A DNA stretch of 64,000 nt from JBJMQS01 sp045802605 (GCA_045802605.1 JBJMQS010000073.1:124001-188000); one strand, 5' to 3'. Positions 53,172 to 61,903 are shown, counted from the first letter of the stretch. Program-made: numbers and translations. The notes: a model not told the origin generated them from the letters alone.

Positions 53172-53413
53172 TGGTGGGCTCCTTTCGAAAGATCGGTCCA
53201 GCAAAATAATGGAAAGTGCAATGTGAAAATTATGAAGGCCCGGGGGCTGAGCAAGATGGTATCTGAATTTACTTGAGGTACGGTGGCGCCACCCGGAACC
53301 GAGGCTCTCAAACGTCTGCCGGTGTGAAGCTATTCCGATGCGTCCTGCGGCGGCCGGGAGGAATGTTGGCCGAATTCCATGCGTAACTTCGGGGTGATTT
53401 TGGCAGCGACCAA

Positions 53414-53926
53414 TTAGGCATCTTCCTGATCCTCTAGGAGATCGCATGCGTCGGCTTGTGTAAGATGCCCGTCTTGGTCGCTCACCCGTGTCAGCTTGGC
53501 GCCGCGCCGGTAGACTAACTGCAATCCATGTTCAATTTCCCAATCGCAATTGCATGCAACTTGGACATAGATGTCCTTTTCTCGACGATGACGGCGGTCG
53601 ACGTAGATTGCCGTGGGCCGCACGTGCATCCACACCTTGGCAGAGTCGTCAATCTCCACGCCCACATCCTCAACGGCCTCGGCGAATTCGCGGTAATGGG
53701 CAAAGACTCGTTCGCTGGCCGCGGCACGATCCGTTACGTTAAGTGATAGAAATTGCCTGATCGCGTCCGCCACGTCCGGTGGATAACCGAGGTCTGTCCC
53801 TTCCGCCATGATGGTAAACGGTAAAGGAGTTCCAGAAAAAAATGGGACTGCGATCGGCTGGCTTGTCCACCACTCTGGGATATCTGGATCTTGGGTCAGC
53901 TTACCAATCAACGGCAACGATCGCAT
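53414..53926 (-). CDS. Hypothetical protein
   Basis: 170 residues. The opening LIGKLTQDPDIPEWWTSQPIAVPFFSGTPLPFTI and later DIYVQVACNCDWEIEHGLQLVYRRGAKLTRVSDQDGHL resemble the uncharacterised DUF6985-type proteins that occur as singletons and in immunity-gene neighbourhoods. I do not recognise a fold with certainty. No signal peptide. Confidence 0.6.
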   Translation of the reverse strand: MRSLPLIGKLTQDPDIPEWWTSQPIAVPFFSGTPLPFTIMAEGTDLGYPPDVADAIRQFLSLNVTDRAAASERVFAHYREFAEAVEDVGVEIDDSAKVWMHVRPTAIYVDRRHRREKDIYVQVACNCDWEIEHGLQLVYRRGAKLTRVSDQDGHLTQADACDLLEDQEDA

Positions 53927-53949
53927 AAATCACTACCCTTCGCATATCC

Positions 53950-54135
53950 CTAGGCCTTCGGCATGACTCCCGCAGCGCTTGTCTCCCTCCCCGCCAAGTC
54001 TCGCCAACCGGCCGACACCATCGCCAAAGCAATCAAGGCAGAAATGACAATCGACACCGGCAACGTTGACAGCGCAATGGCTAAAAATATCGCCGTTTCA
54101 AACCACGGATTGAAGCCTCGTTTCGGTGACCCCAT
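53950..54135 (-). CDS. Small single-pass membrane protein
   Basis: 61 residues with one hydrophobic segment (FETAIFLAIALSTLPVSIVISALIALAMV). No family recognised. The frame is short, so it could be chance. Confidence 0.35.
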   Translation of the reverse strand: MGSPKRGFNPWFETAIFLAIALSTLPVSIVISALIALAMVSAGWRDLAGRETSAAGVMPKA

Positions 54136-54171
54136 CGCTCCGATTCCTTGCTTTCGCTCGAACCACTCTGC

Positions 54172-54501
54172 TCAATCCACAATGAACAGCTTCGCGCCGC
54201 CCTCGGTGTGCGAAAGATGCGGCTCGGCACCGTCGGCCACTTGGTAGCTCATGCCGGGTCCAAGTGTGAACCGGCGGCCATCACTGAGTTCCGTGTGGAG
54301 GCGACCCTCGATGCAAAAGACGATGTGGCCCTTGGAACACCAATGGTCCGCCCGGTATCCCACGGTGTATTCGACAATCCTCACGCGGATGCTGCCGCAC
54401 TGTTGAGTCTGCCAATAGGAAGTGCCCTGTGCGCCCGGGTGTTCGACCCGCTCCACATTCGACCAATCAGTGACGCCAAACGGTACGTCAGTAATTTGCA
54501 C
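54172..54501 (-). CDS. DHCW-motif cupin-fold protein
   Basis: 109 residues from GTG 54501, with GGGAGGAG seven bases upstream. The characteristic motif YRADHWCSKGHIVFCIEG (residues about 46-63) and the second strand LGPGMSYQVADGAEPHLSHTEGGAKLFIVD place it in the DHCW-motif cupin family. A small metal-binding protein; reaction unknown. Confidence 0.8.
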   Translation of the reverse strand: MQITDVPFGVTDWSNVERVEHPGAQGTSYWQTQQCGSIRVRIVEYTVGYRADHWCSKGHIVFCIEGRLHTELSDGRRFTLGPGMSYQVADGAEPHLSHTEGGAKLFIVD

Positions 54502-54603
54502 GCGATTCTCCTCCCGTGGCCGAATGATGCGGCTGAAGCTCGGCTGATCGTCTTGGCGCGCGTCGCCACCACGAACAGTGCGGCTAACAAACCCCAAGCG
54601 ACC

Positions 54604-54777
54604 TCACGCAACAACATTTTTCGCGAGCGTTTTGAATCGCTCACCGTTTTGTTGCTTCACGGTAATTGTGACGTGGCCCGTTTTGCTGGTCTTGATGTCG
54701 CCTACTGTGCCCGATTTGCCTTTGTGCGTGCCTGCCACGACGGTGCATTGCACTCCGTCTTTTAGTTTCTTCGCCAT
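54604..54777 (-). CDS. KOW-domain miniprotein
   Basis: 57 residues from ATG 54777 (GGAGGGAGAG upstream). The KOW motif appears as DGVQCTVVAGTHKGKSGTVGDIKT, as in ribosomal protein L24 and NusG C-termini. It is Lys-rich and may bind RNA. Not part of a ribosomal operon here. Confidence 0.7.
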   Translation of the reverse strand: MAKKLKDGVQCTVVAGTHKGKSGTVGDIKTSKTGHVTITVKQQNGERFKTLAKNVVA

Positions 54778-54844
54778 CTCTCCCTCCAACAGATTCGAAT
54801 CGTGGATCGTGCCCGCGAACGCTTCACTGTCAGCTAGCCTTTTG

Positions 54845-55267
54845 CTACTTGCGCGACACAACGGCTAGCCCTGCCAAGATGAGCAAGCTGCCGAGTGCTA
54901 CCCGCAGCGTGATCCGCTCACCCAGGACGAGCCACGCCAACAGCACGGCCACCACGAAGCTGCCCTTGTCGATCAGAGCGACGGTCGAGACCTCGCCGTC
55001 CTTGAGAGCCTTATAGTAGAACACCCACGACACGGCCGTCGTCACCCCGGACAACCCGAGCCAAAACAAATTGTGCCGAGTGAGTACGCCGACCTGCTCA
55101 CGAGGTACAACGACGGCCGCGAACCCCAGGACGAATACGGATACGAAGCATGTCCGCACGGCCAGTCCAAGTTCACTGGAGATGCCCGTCAGCCCGTGCT
55201 TGGCGATCACGGCCGTCAGCCCAGCGAAAACCATCGAGATCACGGCGAAGATTATCCAGCGTTCCAC
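54845..55267 (-). CDS. EamA-family half transporter
   Basis: 140 residues, five hydrophobic segments. One EamA repeat: IIFAVISMVFAGLTAVIAKHGL, a middle segment LSGVTTAVSWVFYYKALKDGEVSTVALIDKGS, and final LLAWLVLGERITLRVALGSLLILAGLAVV. Typical of the short 140-residue EamA proteins that dimerise as small-molecule transporters. Substrate unknown. Confidence 0.85.
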   Translation of the reverse strand: MERWIIFAVISMVFAGLTAVIAKHGLTGISSELGLAVRTCFVSVFVLGFAAVVVPREQVGVLTRHNLFWLGLSGVTTAVSWVFYYKALKDGEVSTVALIDKGSFVVAVLLAWLVLGERITLRVALGSLLILAGLAVVSRK

Positions 55268-55306
55268 TCGCAGCCACCTCCGGAATATTTTGCGGAACGA
55301 CCCATG

Positions 55307-55708
55307 TCACGGAACCACCTCGCCGAACGTCAGCCGGTAACCATTGAGATCTTCGACAACCATCTCGCGGATGCCGTGCGGGGCTAAGCCGGGCGGGTGA
55401 AGGATCACGGCCCCTCGCTGTCGTAAGTCAGCATGCACGTTGTCGAGGCCCTGCACATAGAAGTAGACATCGCGCTCGAACGGCGAGCGGGGGCGCGGAG
55501 GTAGATCGCCCCTTCGAATCTGCAAATGAAGCCAGATATGTCCTCGCTTGACTACGGCGTAGACGCCGCCGGGCTCGTCGGGGCTTGGCTGGAATACACC
55601 GTCCGTCGGGTCCAAGCTGAAGCCAAGGACATCCCGGTAGTACTCAGCCGCTCCGCGGACGTGCGGGACCCCGAGCACCGGCGACACACGCCATCCGTTA
55701 TTACTCAT
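55307..55708 (-). CDS. VOC family (bleomycin-resistance-like) protein
   Basis: 133 residues. SPVLGVPHVRGAAEYYRDVLGFSLD at the start, HIWLHLQIRRG, and EDLNGYRLTFGE at the end. Glyoxalase-like fold; substrate unknown. The start at 55708 is followed by MSNNGW. Confidence 0.85.
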   Translation of the reverse strand: MSNNGWRVSPVLGVPHVRGAAEYYRDVLGFSLDPTDGVFQPSPDEPGGVYAVVKRGHIWLHLQIRRGDLPPRPRSPFERDVYFYVQGLDNVHADLRQRGAVILHPPGLAPHGIREMVVEDLNGYRLTFGEVVP

Positions 55709-55821
55709 GGCACAAATCCTTTTTCACGGATGATGGGCCCCCGGGCCCAGCCTGCCGCGTCCAACCGACGCGCTCACTAAGGGCAAGGCCTCATCTGTAA
55801 GAATCACAGCGGGGCCATTCG

Positions 55822-56247
55822 TTAAGAGAGATTGAAGTCGAATTTGTTTGGCCCATTGGCGGTGACCTCGGCGCGCAGTTCGGTGTCGGTGTTGTACTTC
55901 GCCGGCACTCGGTCCTTGTAACCGGTCGCTGGCGTGCTGCCCGCCCCGGGATTAGCCGTCAACGACCCGCCGCCGGTGCCGGTGGGCGAGCTGATGCTCA
56001 CCGTGTACGACCCCGGCGGCAGTCCGGGATGGGCCGGCAACTCGTACTTACCATCGGTCACGACTGCGCCGCCGGCCGGGGCCGTCTCGCCGACGCGGAA
56101 GAACTGGATGGTGGCGTTGGTCAATGGCTGGCCGTTGAGCGTCACCGTGCCCGACACGCCGAAGCGGTTAGACCCGCCACACCCGCTCCCGAGTGCCGCC
56201 AGCAATACTACTGCGGCGCCTAAACCGGTCCGCGCACGATGCGACAT
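55822..56247 (-). CDS. Lipoprotein with carboxypeptidase-regulatory-like domain
   Basis: 141 residues. Lipoprotein signal AAVVLLAALGSGC (lipobox GSGC at residues 20-23); the mature domain VSGTVTLNGQPLTNATIQFF...DGKYELPAHPGLPPGSYTVSIS is the transthyretin-like fold. It follows a DUF1559 gene by 33 bp, a pairing common in planctomycetes, where the two are co-transcribed. Confidence 0.88.
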   Translation of the reverse strand: MSHRARTGLGAAVVLLAALGSGCGGSNRFGVSGTVTLNGQPLTNATIQFFRVGETAPAGGAVVTDGKYELPAHPGLPPGSYTVSISSPTGTGGGSLTANPGAGSTPATGYKDRVPAKYNTDTELRAEVTANGPNKFDFNLS

Positions 56248-56280
56248 GGAGATCCCTCAGTGGAGTTGGTGCTTTGCACA

Positions 56281-57219
56281 TCAATCGAGATCGACGCCAG
56301 TCTCGCCACCGGACATACTGCCGGTCGCCTGCCACACAGTCGAGTTGATAGTGTCGCGCACGAACCGGACGCTTGCATCCCCCTGCGCCACGCATACTCC
56401 GCCCGTGTGCCGTGACCGGGCGAATTGCACCTGGGCCCCGCCGAAGATGCACGGAAGGTTTTGGGCGGGCTTGTTTACGCAGCCGATTTCTTGGTCCGGT
56501 GCGCTAATGTTCGGCGGCGCGTATGCCGAGATGCCCGCGTCGGCGTACCAAATCAGTCCTCGGCCGTCGGTCGTATCCGGGTGCTGCAATAGCTCGCCGA
56601 ACATCAGCGTGTTACTGAGCCCATCGCTCACGTCGGTCAGGTTGACGCGGCGAACTGATGAGGACGTGGACGACGACGTAGATGGCCCGGCCGCGTCGAA
56701 CATGCCGAGCAACGGTTTGAACGAAGACGGCGCGCCCTGCGGCGGCGTCTGATGGGCGGTGCCGGTGCCGGTGAATGGCGTGTAGTTGTTTTTGACCAAG
56801 TTGCTGCCGCCCACGTTGATGGTGGCCGGATTGTCACTGGGGCATTGCAGCACTGAGAACCGCTGGCCGGTGACGTAGGTATAGTTCACGCCCTCGTAGT
56901 AAAACGGCGAGGCGGCCTTGCCGTAGTTTTGGTACCGGCTCGCCGCCGCGCCTTCCTCGATGTACGGCAGAATGATCATCACCCACGCGCCGTTGTAGTA
57001 CCCGACTGGCGTGGCGAGTTGCGGCAGGTAGCCTTGCTCGTCGTGGAAATTGTGGGAAGCCAGCGCGAGTTGCTTCAAGTTGTTCTGACACTTGGCCCGC
57101 GCGGCGGCCTCGCGCACCTTTTGCACAGCGGGCAACAGCAGACTGATCAAGATGGCAATGATGGCGATGACGACAAGGAGTTCGATCAGTGTAAACGCCC
57201 TGCGGATGGCACTGGACAT
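56281..57219 (-). CDS. DUF1559 pseudopilin-like protein
   Basis: 312 residues. Prepilin signal RRAF-TLIELLVVIAIIAILISLLLPAVQKVREAAARAKC, followed by NNLKQLALASHNFHDEQGYLPQ. The C-terminal box HTGGVCVAQGDASVRFV is a variant of the H-x9-DG motif. It is probably the first gene of an operon with the downstream lipoprotein gene. Confidence 0.93.
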   Translation of the reverse strand: MSSAIRRAFTLIELLVVIAIIAILISLLLPAVQKVREAAARAKCQNNLKQLALASHNFHDEQGYLPQLATPVGYYNGAWVMIILPYIEEGAAASRYQNYGKAASPFYYEGVNYTYVTGQRFSVLQCPSDNPATINVGGSNLVKNNYTPFTGTGTAHQTPPQGAPSSFKPLLGMFDAAGPSTSSSTSSSVRRVNLTDVSDGLSNTLMFGELLQHPDTTDGRGLIWYADAGISAYAPPNISAPDQEIGCVNKPAQNLPCIFGGAQVQFARSRHTGGVCVAQGDASVRFVRDTINSTVWQATGSMSGGETGVDLD

Positions 57220-57590
57220 GTGCGGGCTCCGATCAGGAAAGAGATGGGATGAACCATAAACAAGTTTATTGATACTCGAATGCGCAATGGCCCGTCAAGC
57301 GACGGGAATGGTGTTTGGCGGGAAAACATCCATCTTCGATCCGACGCCGGAGCGCGGATTATCTGATCCTTTAAGGGAGTTGCCTTGCGTCGCTGTGTTG
57401 ACAGTGTCCAAGTCAACCCAAATCCCCAGGGAAAAATCGACTCCCGCCCGATTTGGCTGCACAGTCGTCGCATGCCGTCCCGACTATTTATCATCGACAC
57501 TTGGCCGGCGCGCGCCGCGAATTCGCCGACGCCGGGCCGGCCGTCCGTTGATCCCACGCTAAAGCGGAAACGCCCACCCCCAGGTGATTC
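57220..57590. other. Intergenic region, no supported gene
   Basis: 371 bp between the divergent DUF1559 gene and the frameshifted gene at 57591. The short frames on both strands have no recognisable start or domain. It must contain the two promoters. Confidence 0.4.
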
Positions 57591-58684
57591 ATGGCAGGAC
57601 GCCAGCCCCTTAGCCGCCGTTGCAGTCGATTTGCGATGGCCCTCGCGCTCTCCACCCTAAAGTTTGCGAGCTTGTCCCACGCGCAGACGCCACTGTCTCC
57701 GCCTGCAACGCCAGATGGGGGACCCGTGCAAGTTGTTCCTGGGCTTCCGCCGGCGTTGCCGACCACGCCAATGATCGTATCCGGCAACATGATCTATCCC
57801 GATGCCGCGGAGGCAACGTCGGGAGCCCGATGTGCGATGAGTTGCCGCGAGACGATGCGCGAGTCGCTGTTCGGCGACGCCTCGGCCGAGGGCAAATGGC
57901 GGCCGCTTTCGCTCGGCACCTTCTTCACCGAGGGCTGGTGCGAGCCTGGGCCGGCGGCCCCGCCGGTCAGACGGGCCTGACGCCGCGACACGGATGGTTG
58001 GGAGCATTCGAAGGCAACTTCTACCGCCTCGGTTTGGTCAACACGACCTACCAGCACGATGTGAACAAGCCTTTTGGCGGCAACGCTTACAGCGGCAACT
58101 TCACTACCTTTCTCCCGTTGAGTCGGCGCTTCGAATTGTTCCTCAACGTGCCCTTCGTCAACGCCAACGGAACCGAGGACCCAACGACGGGATACCGCTC
58201 CGATTTCGGCGACGTGCAAGTCGCCGGATCATTCCTGCTCTCGGAGTCATGCGCGCTCACACACTTGTTCACGATCGGCGCAACCTTGCCGACGGGTCAA
58301 TCCGCGACTGGTGGAAACCTGACGGCCGTGAACCCACGGTACTCATTCTGGAGCAACCCAACCGGCGCTTGGGTGGTACGCGGCGGCGCAGGCGTGAACA
58401 TACCGGTCGATGATTCGACCGCGCAGACGACCGGCAACCTAAACCTGGCTGTTGGCCAGTACTTCCGGCCACATGACGTTCCCTTCGGCGACCTCGTGTT
58501 TTATGTCAACAGCAACGCCAACATTCCGCTGGAAGGTGGCGGAAAGTCAAATGTCGGCATCGGTCCTGGCACACGATTCCAGATCACCGGCGACTGGTAC
58601 TTTCTGAATTACTGGGAACTGCAAGTGGCCGGCGAGAAGCCGTTCGACTTCCAGGTGCAGGCCGCGATCGTCAAAGCGTGGTGA
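57591..58684 (+). pseudogene. Secreted outer-membrane-like protein, frameshifted
   Basis: The first 130 codons (57591-57980) encode a signal peptide (MALALSTLKFASLSHAQ) and a Pro-rich region ending ...LGTFFTEGWCEPGPA. The same protein then continues in another frame from about 57950 to 58684 (GQTGLTPRHGWLGAFEGNFYRLGLVNTTYQHDVNK), ending VAGEKPFDFQVQAAIVKAW. Adding one base in the GC run near 57950-57960 joins the frames into about 364 residues. The second part has beta-barrel character (GNFTTFLPLSRRFELFLNVPFVN). It could be a sequencing or assembly error in a homopolymer, or a true mutation. Confidence 0.7.
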
Positions 58685-58756
58685 TCGCTCGAAAGGAAAA
58701 ACGTCGTAGTCGATGTGGTCATCCAATCGACCTAGCGCACGCCATCTAAAGCCCAC
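58685..58756 (-). pseudogene. RelE/ParE toxin fragment
   Basis: The minus-strand frame reads VGFRWRALGRLDDHIDYDVF, which matches the C-terminal RVGRGWRALGRLDGNIVTWF of the toxin at 59362-59625. A 25-nt stretch (58720-58744) is identical to 59424-59448. The rest of the toxin is absent, so this is a remnant of a second copy or an insertion or recombination scar. Confidence 0.6.
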
Positions 58757-58759
58757 GCC

Positions 58760-59242
58760 TTAATCGGTCATGGTCGGCGGAATTGCGGCAGCCGCTGCTT
58801 CAAGGGCAGCTGCCATTTCAGCAAAAATCTCCTCGTGAGACTTCCGAATGATGCCTGCATCGACGAGATCCAAGTCATCATCAACGCGGTACGTCGTTTG
58901 TAATAACCGGGCGTCGGCGATGTCGTCACCTATTGCCATTAGGAAGAGAGCCCGCGCAACCGCTTGTCTACTATCTGGATCGCTTTTCAGTTTTTGGTTC
59001 AACAACGCGACTAGCAGATAATTGACCACGGTGCGGTTTGGCACGCCCGGCAACTGCCGCAGCAACCCCATCACATTTTCCGGGTAGCGACCAGCCGACA
59101 GAGATATTTCGCAAAGTACTACGGACGGCGAGGCTTCTTTCAGCAGTAGGTCATCGGACCAAGTAGTTATTTCGGCAACGACACTAACCCCGAGTTCCAT
59201 TGCCCGGGCGAATGCTTCCGCTTCATCGCGCTGTTGTGCCAT
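58760..59242 (-). CDS. Hypothetical protein
   Basis: 160 residues, acidic and helical (RALFLMAIGDDIADARLLQTTYRVDDDLDLVDAGIIRKSHEEIFAEMAAALE). No family recognised. It is the last gene of a series of small one-direction genes; a repeated element lies 19 bp before its start. Confidence 0.55.
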   Translation of the reverse strand: MAQQRDEAEAFARAMELGVSVVAEITTWSDDLLLKEASPSVVLCEISLSAGRYPENVMGLLRQLPGVPNRTVVNYLLVALLNQKLKSDPDSRQAVARALFLMAIGDDIADARLLQTTYRVDDDLDLVDAGIIRKSHEEIFAEMAAALEAAAAAIPPTMTD

Positions 59243-59260
59243 GAATCCGTATGTCTAGAT

Positions 59261-59312
59261 CGCGCTCACCCGCCGGCTTAATCGCACGGCTGGCTTCAAT
59301 CTACACTACGCG
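59261..59312. repeat. Repeated pre-gene element, copy a (attC-like?)
   Basis: Plus strand CGCGCTCACCCGCCGGCTTAATC then ACGGCTGGCTTCAATCTACAC. It shares CGCTCACC...CGGCTG..T.CAA..CTACAC with copies at 60407 and 60772, each 16-20 bp from a start codon on the minus strand. An imperfect hairpin is possible. Confidence 0.55.
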
Positions 59313-59361
59313 CCTGCGCCCGTTCTGTGGAGCGAACGGTTCGGTGCATTTCCGCCAAATG

Positions 59362-59625
59362 CTACGTGATTAGACCTTCGTAATCGGCATGCGATCCAAT
59401 CCAGAACCAAGTGACAATATTGCCATCCAATCGACCTAGCGCACGCCAACCGCGGCCCACTCTGACGGAATACAAGTTGTCATGGCCTTGAATCGGTTTG
59501 AATCTAAGTCCAGGATGCGACGGATTTGTCCGCCAGAGTCGATAGGCACGCCGCGCGTGCTCTCTCACTTCGGCCGGGAGGCGAACGAAACACGCGATGA
59601 AGTCATTAGTGAGGATGGAATTCAC
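59362..59625 (-). CDS. RelE/ParE-type toxin
   Basis: 87 residues from GTG 59625, overlapping the antitoxin stop by 4 bp (GTGA). The fold is that of RelE/ParE ribonuclease or gyrase-targeting toxins: FIACFVRLPAEVREHARRAYRLWRTNPSHPGLRFKPI...NLYSVRVGRGWRALGRLDGNIVTWFWIGSHADYEGLI. A type II module with the gene before it. A fragment of a second toxin occurs at 58685-58756. Confidence 0.8.
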   Translation of the reverse strand: MNSILTNDFIACFVRLPAEVREHARRAYRLWRTNPSHPGLRFKPIQGHDNLYSVRVGRGWRALGRLDGNIVTWFWIGSHADYEGLIT

Positions 59626-59840
59626 AGTTCGTCGAAGCCAGCGGCCCGACATTCGCCGGCGCGCACCTGCTCGACGGCTCGGTCGGCGAGCGCCTTCAAC
59701 TTGTCCGTGGAACGAGCGAAGGACTCCTCCCAAAGTCGATCGTCTTCGATTTCCGCAAGTATCAACGCCGCGATGGCTTCCTGTTCAGCATCGGATAGCT
59801 TGCGCACCTCAGCCAACGCATGCTCCAGCAGTTGCGACAT
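59622..59840 (-). CDS. Antitoxin of the RelE/ParE module
   Basis: 72 residues from ATG 59840, with GGAGG six bases upstream. Helical N-terminus (MSQLLEHALAEVRKLSDAEQEAIAALILAEIEDD) and the tail ...ECRAAGFDEL. Size, order before the toxin and the 4-bp overlap fit an antitoxin; the DNA-binding fold is not recognised. Confidence 0.7.
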   Translation of the reverse strand: MSQLLEHALAEVRKLSDAEQEAIAALILAEIEDDRLWEESFARSTDKLKALADRAVEQVRAGECRAAGFDEL

Positions 59841-59942
59841 GAAGCCTCCAACGATTCGGAACGACAATCAAAAAAGTTACGTTCTAAATTTCATCATACC
59901 AAAGTTGCGTGACAACTGTTCCCGACCGTCATAGTAGACTTG

Positions 59943-60386
59943 TTAGCCCCCAGTCTGATACCTGACGAATCTCGCTGCTTCCGCTTTGGTTTCTGCAGAA
60001 GCTGTAGTACTCTCGGAGACATTTCGCAGCAATGCCATCCATGACTCCACGTCAGGAGGCCTTGCGTTCAAGATACGATTGACCATCCACACAGAAAGCG
60101 GCGTCGGCTTGCGTCGAATCGATTCGGCGAGAAGCGTCTCGTAGAGACCGCACCAGGATTCAAGTGTGTGGACGAGCGGTCCGGGAGTTCCAAGCTCAAC
60201 ACCGTCCATCCGTTCCATTGTCCGAAAAATGACAGGCGCAAATGTCGAAGGATCCTCGGCGGACCGCATCTCTTCGCAAAGCGCGTCAAGCCGCTCCCGC
60301 CCTTTGGCGCCGGCATTTGTGTAATCGAAGTCGTGCGGGGTTAACGCGTCGAGTTCGGCAGCGATTTCGGTAACGTGTCGATTCAT
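59943..60386 (-). CDS. Hypothetical protein, possible immunity-type
   Basis: 147 residues (MNRHVTEIAAELDALTPHDF...WCGLYETLLAESIRRKPTPLSVWMVNRILNARP...). Helical, no membrane segment, no named domain recognised. Such short helical proteins are common as cassette genes and immunity proteins. The repeated element lies 20 bp upstream of the start. Confidence 0.5.
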   Translation of the reverse strand: MNRHVTEIAAELDALTPHDFDYTNAGAKGRERLDALCEEMRSAEDPSTFAPVIFRTMERMDGVELGTPGPLVHTLESWCGLYETLLAESIRRKPTPLSVWMVNRILNARPPDVESWMALLRNVSESTTASAETKAEAARFVRYQTGG

Positions 60387-60406
60387 TGGCGTTTGGGGGT
60401 AATGAT

Positions 60407-60456
60407 CTCGCTCACCTGCTGGGGCAACCGTCCGGCTGACTGCAAACTTACACGAT
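60407..60456. repeat. Repeated pre-gene element, copy b (attC-like?)
   Basis: Plus strand CTCGCTCACCTGCTGGGGCA then CCGGCTGACTGCAAACTTACACG. Same consensus as copies a and c. Confidence 0.55.
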
Positions 60457-60486
60457 TGGGTTCCCCAGTCAGGCGCAGCGAAATTG

Positions 60487-60765
60487 TTATTCCTTCGTCA
60501 TGTTTAGCCGGTGGTACTCTTGCCAGCCGACGATTTGCACTTCACCATTAACTGCCAGAACTTTGTAGCCCGGCGCACCGCCGAATAAATCTCGGGGGTC
60601 CCGCAACGCGTCCCCATCAACCCGCTCTAACTTGAAATCAAAGTACCAGCCCTCCGCGATCGGCCGACCGGTTGTAAGCACGTAGCGATATTCCGGAGAC
60701 GGAACACGCTCGGCGTCGAGAAACGCTCTGGCAGTGGAAACTGCATCGTCATACGTCAGTGACAT
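60487..60765 (-). CDS. YrhB/immunity-35-like small protein
   Basis: 92 residues. TYDDAVSTARAFLDAER at the start and AEGWYFDFKLERVDG...FGGAPGYKVLAVNGEVQIVGWQEY resemble the YrhB / immunity protein 35 domain (GW-FF...N...L.G..P..V....G). The match is suggestive only. It is preceded by the repeated element 16 bp upstream of its start. Confidence 0.5.
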   Translation of the reverse strand: MSLTYDDAVSTARAFLDAERVPSPEYRYVLTTGRPIAEGWYFDFKLERVDGDALRDPRDLFGGAPGYKVLAVNGEVQIVGWQEYHRLNMTKE

Positions 60766-60771
60766 AAGCGG

Positions 60772-60830
60772 GATAACGCCTCGCTCACCTGCCGGGCAAA
60801 TGCGCGGCTGACTTCAAACTACACGACACG
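60772..60830. repeat. Repeated pre-gene element, copy c (attC-like?)
   Basis: Plus strand ATAACGCCTCGCTCACCTGC then GCGGCTGACTTCAAACTACACGACACG. On the minus strand it ends GAGCGAGGCGTTATCC, which is close to the integron core GTTRRRY. Confidence 0.55.
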
Positions 60831-60894
60831 CCCGTGCCGGGCAGATGCAGCGATTGGTTCGGCGTCTCCGTAGAGCGGATTCGGGAACTCTCGA

Positions 60895-61413
60895 TCATTT
60901 GAGAACGCCAATCAATAACGTCGGACCACGTTCCGGGGCCGCGCTAACGGGTGCGTTCAGCTCCTTCAGGAACTCATCAGGATGGCGATCATTCTTCGGC
61001 CAAGTCTCATAAGCGCGTAGCTCACAGCGCATGCCTGCGACCGGTTCGATTACTTCTTTCTGAATGATCTCCAAGTCAATGCGTCGGAAATCGACAGGTT
61101 GATTAAGTCGCTGACCGTTGATCGACTCGACGCGAAATCGCAGAGGCGAGTCTGGCTTGGCTTGAGGTCGAGTGAATTTGAGTTCGACCCAGGCCCCGGT
61201 TACCGACACCGTCTGGCGAAGCGGTACGCCCAGCCTTCCGATGATTTCCACGCCCCGGCCAATATCCTTCGCGCGAATAACCGTCTTGGTCGGTGAATCG
61301 TCAAAGGCAACGCCTTTGTGGTTCGAAACTGCCATGGTGGCAATCACAGCAACTACCACCAGCAACGCCTGCAATCGCACGAAGTGCCTCCTTTGCCGAA
61401 CTACCAAGCTCAT
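60895..61413 (-). CDS. Membrane-anchored hypothetical protein
   Basis: 172 residues. An N-terminal membrane segment (LQALLVVVAVIATMAV) is followed by a soluble domain (RAKDIGRGVEIIGRLGVPLRQTVSVTGAWVELKF...RFRVESINGQ). No family recognised. Same strand as the preceding cassette-like genes. Confidence 0.5.
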   Translation of the reverse strand: MSLVVRQRRHFVRLQALLVVVAVIATMAVSNHKGVAFDDSPTKTVIRAKDIGRGVEIIGRLGVPLRQTVSVTGAWVELKFTRPQAKPDSPLRFRVESINGQRLNQPVDFRRIDLEIIQKEVIEPVAGMRCELRAYETWPKNDRHPDEFLKELNAPVSAAPERGPTLLIGVLK

Positions 61414-61434
61414 CAGCCGATGGGGATGGGTCAG

Positions 61435-61903
61435 CTACACATCTGGAAAAGCGCTCGTGCCCCGCCGGTCCGCTGCAGTACCTGGCTCGGCGTGCCTCTG
61501 CTGCCAGAGCGACTTGGACTGGGCGATGAGGCCGACCGCACGCTCGTCGATGCCGCGGCCGACCCACCACACCACCCGCCCCGACTCAAGCCAGAGGACC
61601 GCTCCCCAACCCTGCGGGATACCGCCGCCGTCATACGGGGCCGGCAGCCCGAGCGATGCCAGCCAACGCTGGCAGATGTCCGACTCCTCTTCTACCGAGA
61701 ACGCCTCGACCTATAATCCGATCTCCACCAAGCTGGTGACGGCCATGCGGAAGTCAGCGCGGGCTGCTCGCTCCGGGCAGGACCAGCGGACGGTGAGGAA
61801 CACCATCGCGCGAGGAGCCGCGTTGATGGCGGCGATAAGCGCCTCATCGGTGCCCTCACGCTCGATCACCCGGATGCCCTCCGCTGCCGAACCATTGATT
61901 AGA
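61435..61903 (-). pseudogene. Interrupted small protein gene with one in-frame TAG
   Basis: The minus-strand frame reads NGSAAEGIRVIEREGTDEALIAAINAAPRAMVFLTVRWSCPERAARADFRMAVTSLVEIGL, then TAG at 61711-61713. It continues in the same frame with VEAFSVEEESDICQRWLASLGLPAPYDGGGIPQGWG...VWWVGRGIDERAVGLIAQSK to a TAG at 61435. Codon use and the LxTVRWSCPERAA segment (thioredoxin-fold-like) suggest a real protein with a nonsense mutation. No good start codon is visible; an ATTA/CTACACG boundary near 61912 resembles the cassette-like element. Confidence 0.5.

Noticed and set aside
61711..61713. TAG as recoded pyrrolysine
   Set aside because: No pyl genes or PYLIS-like evidence; a simple nonsense mutation is more economical.
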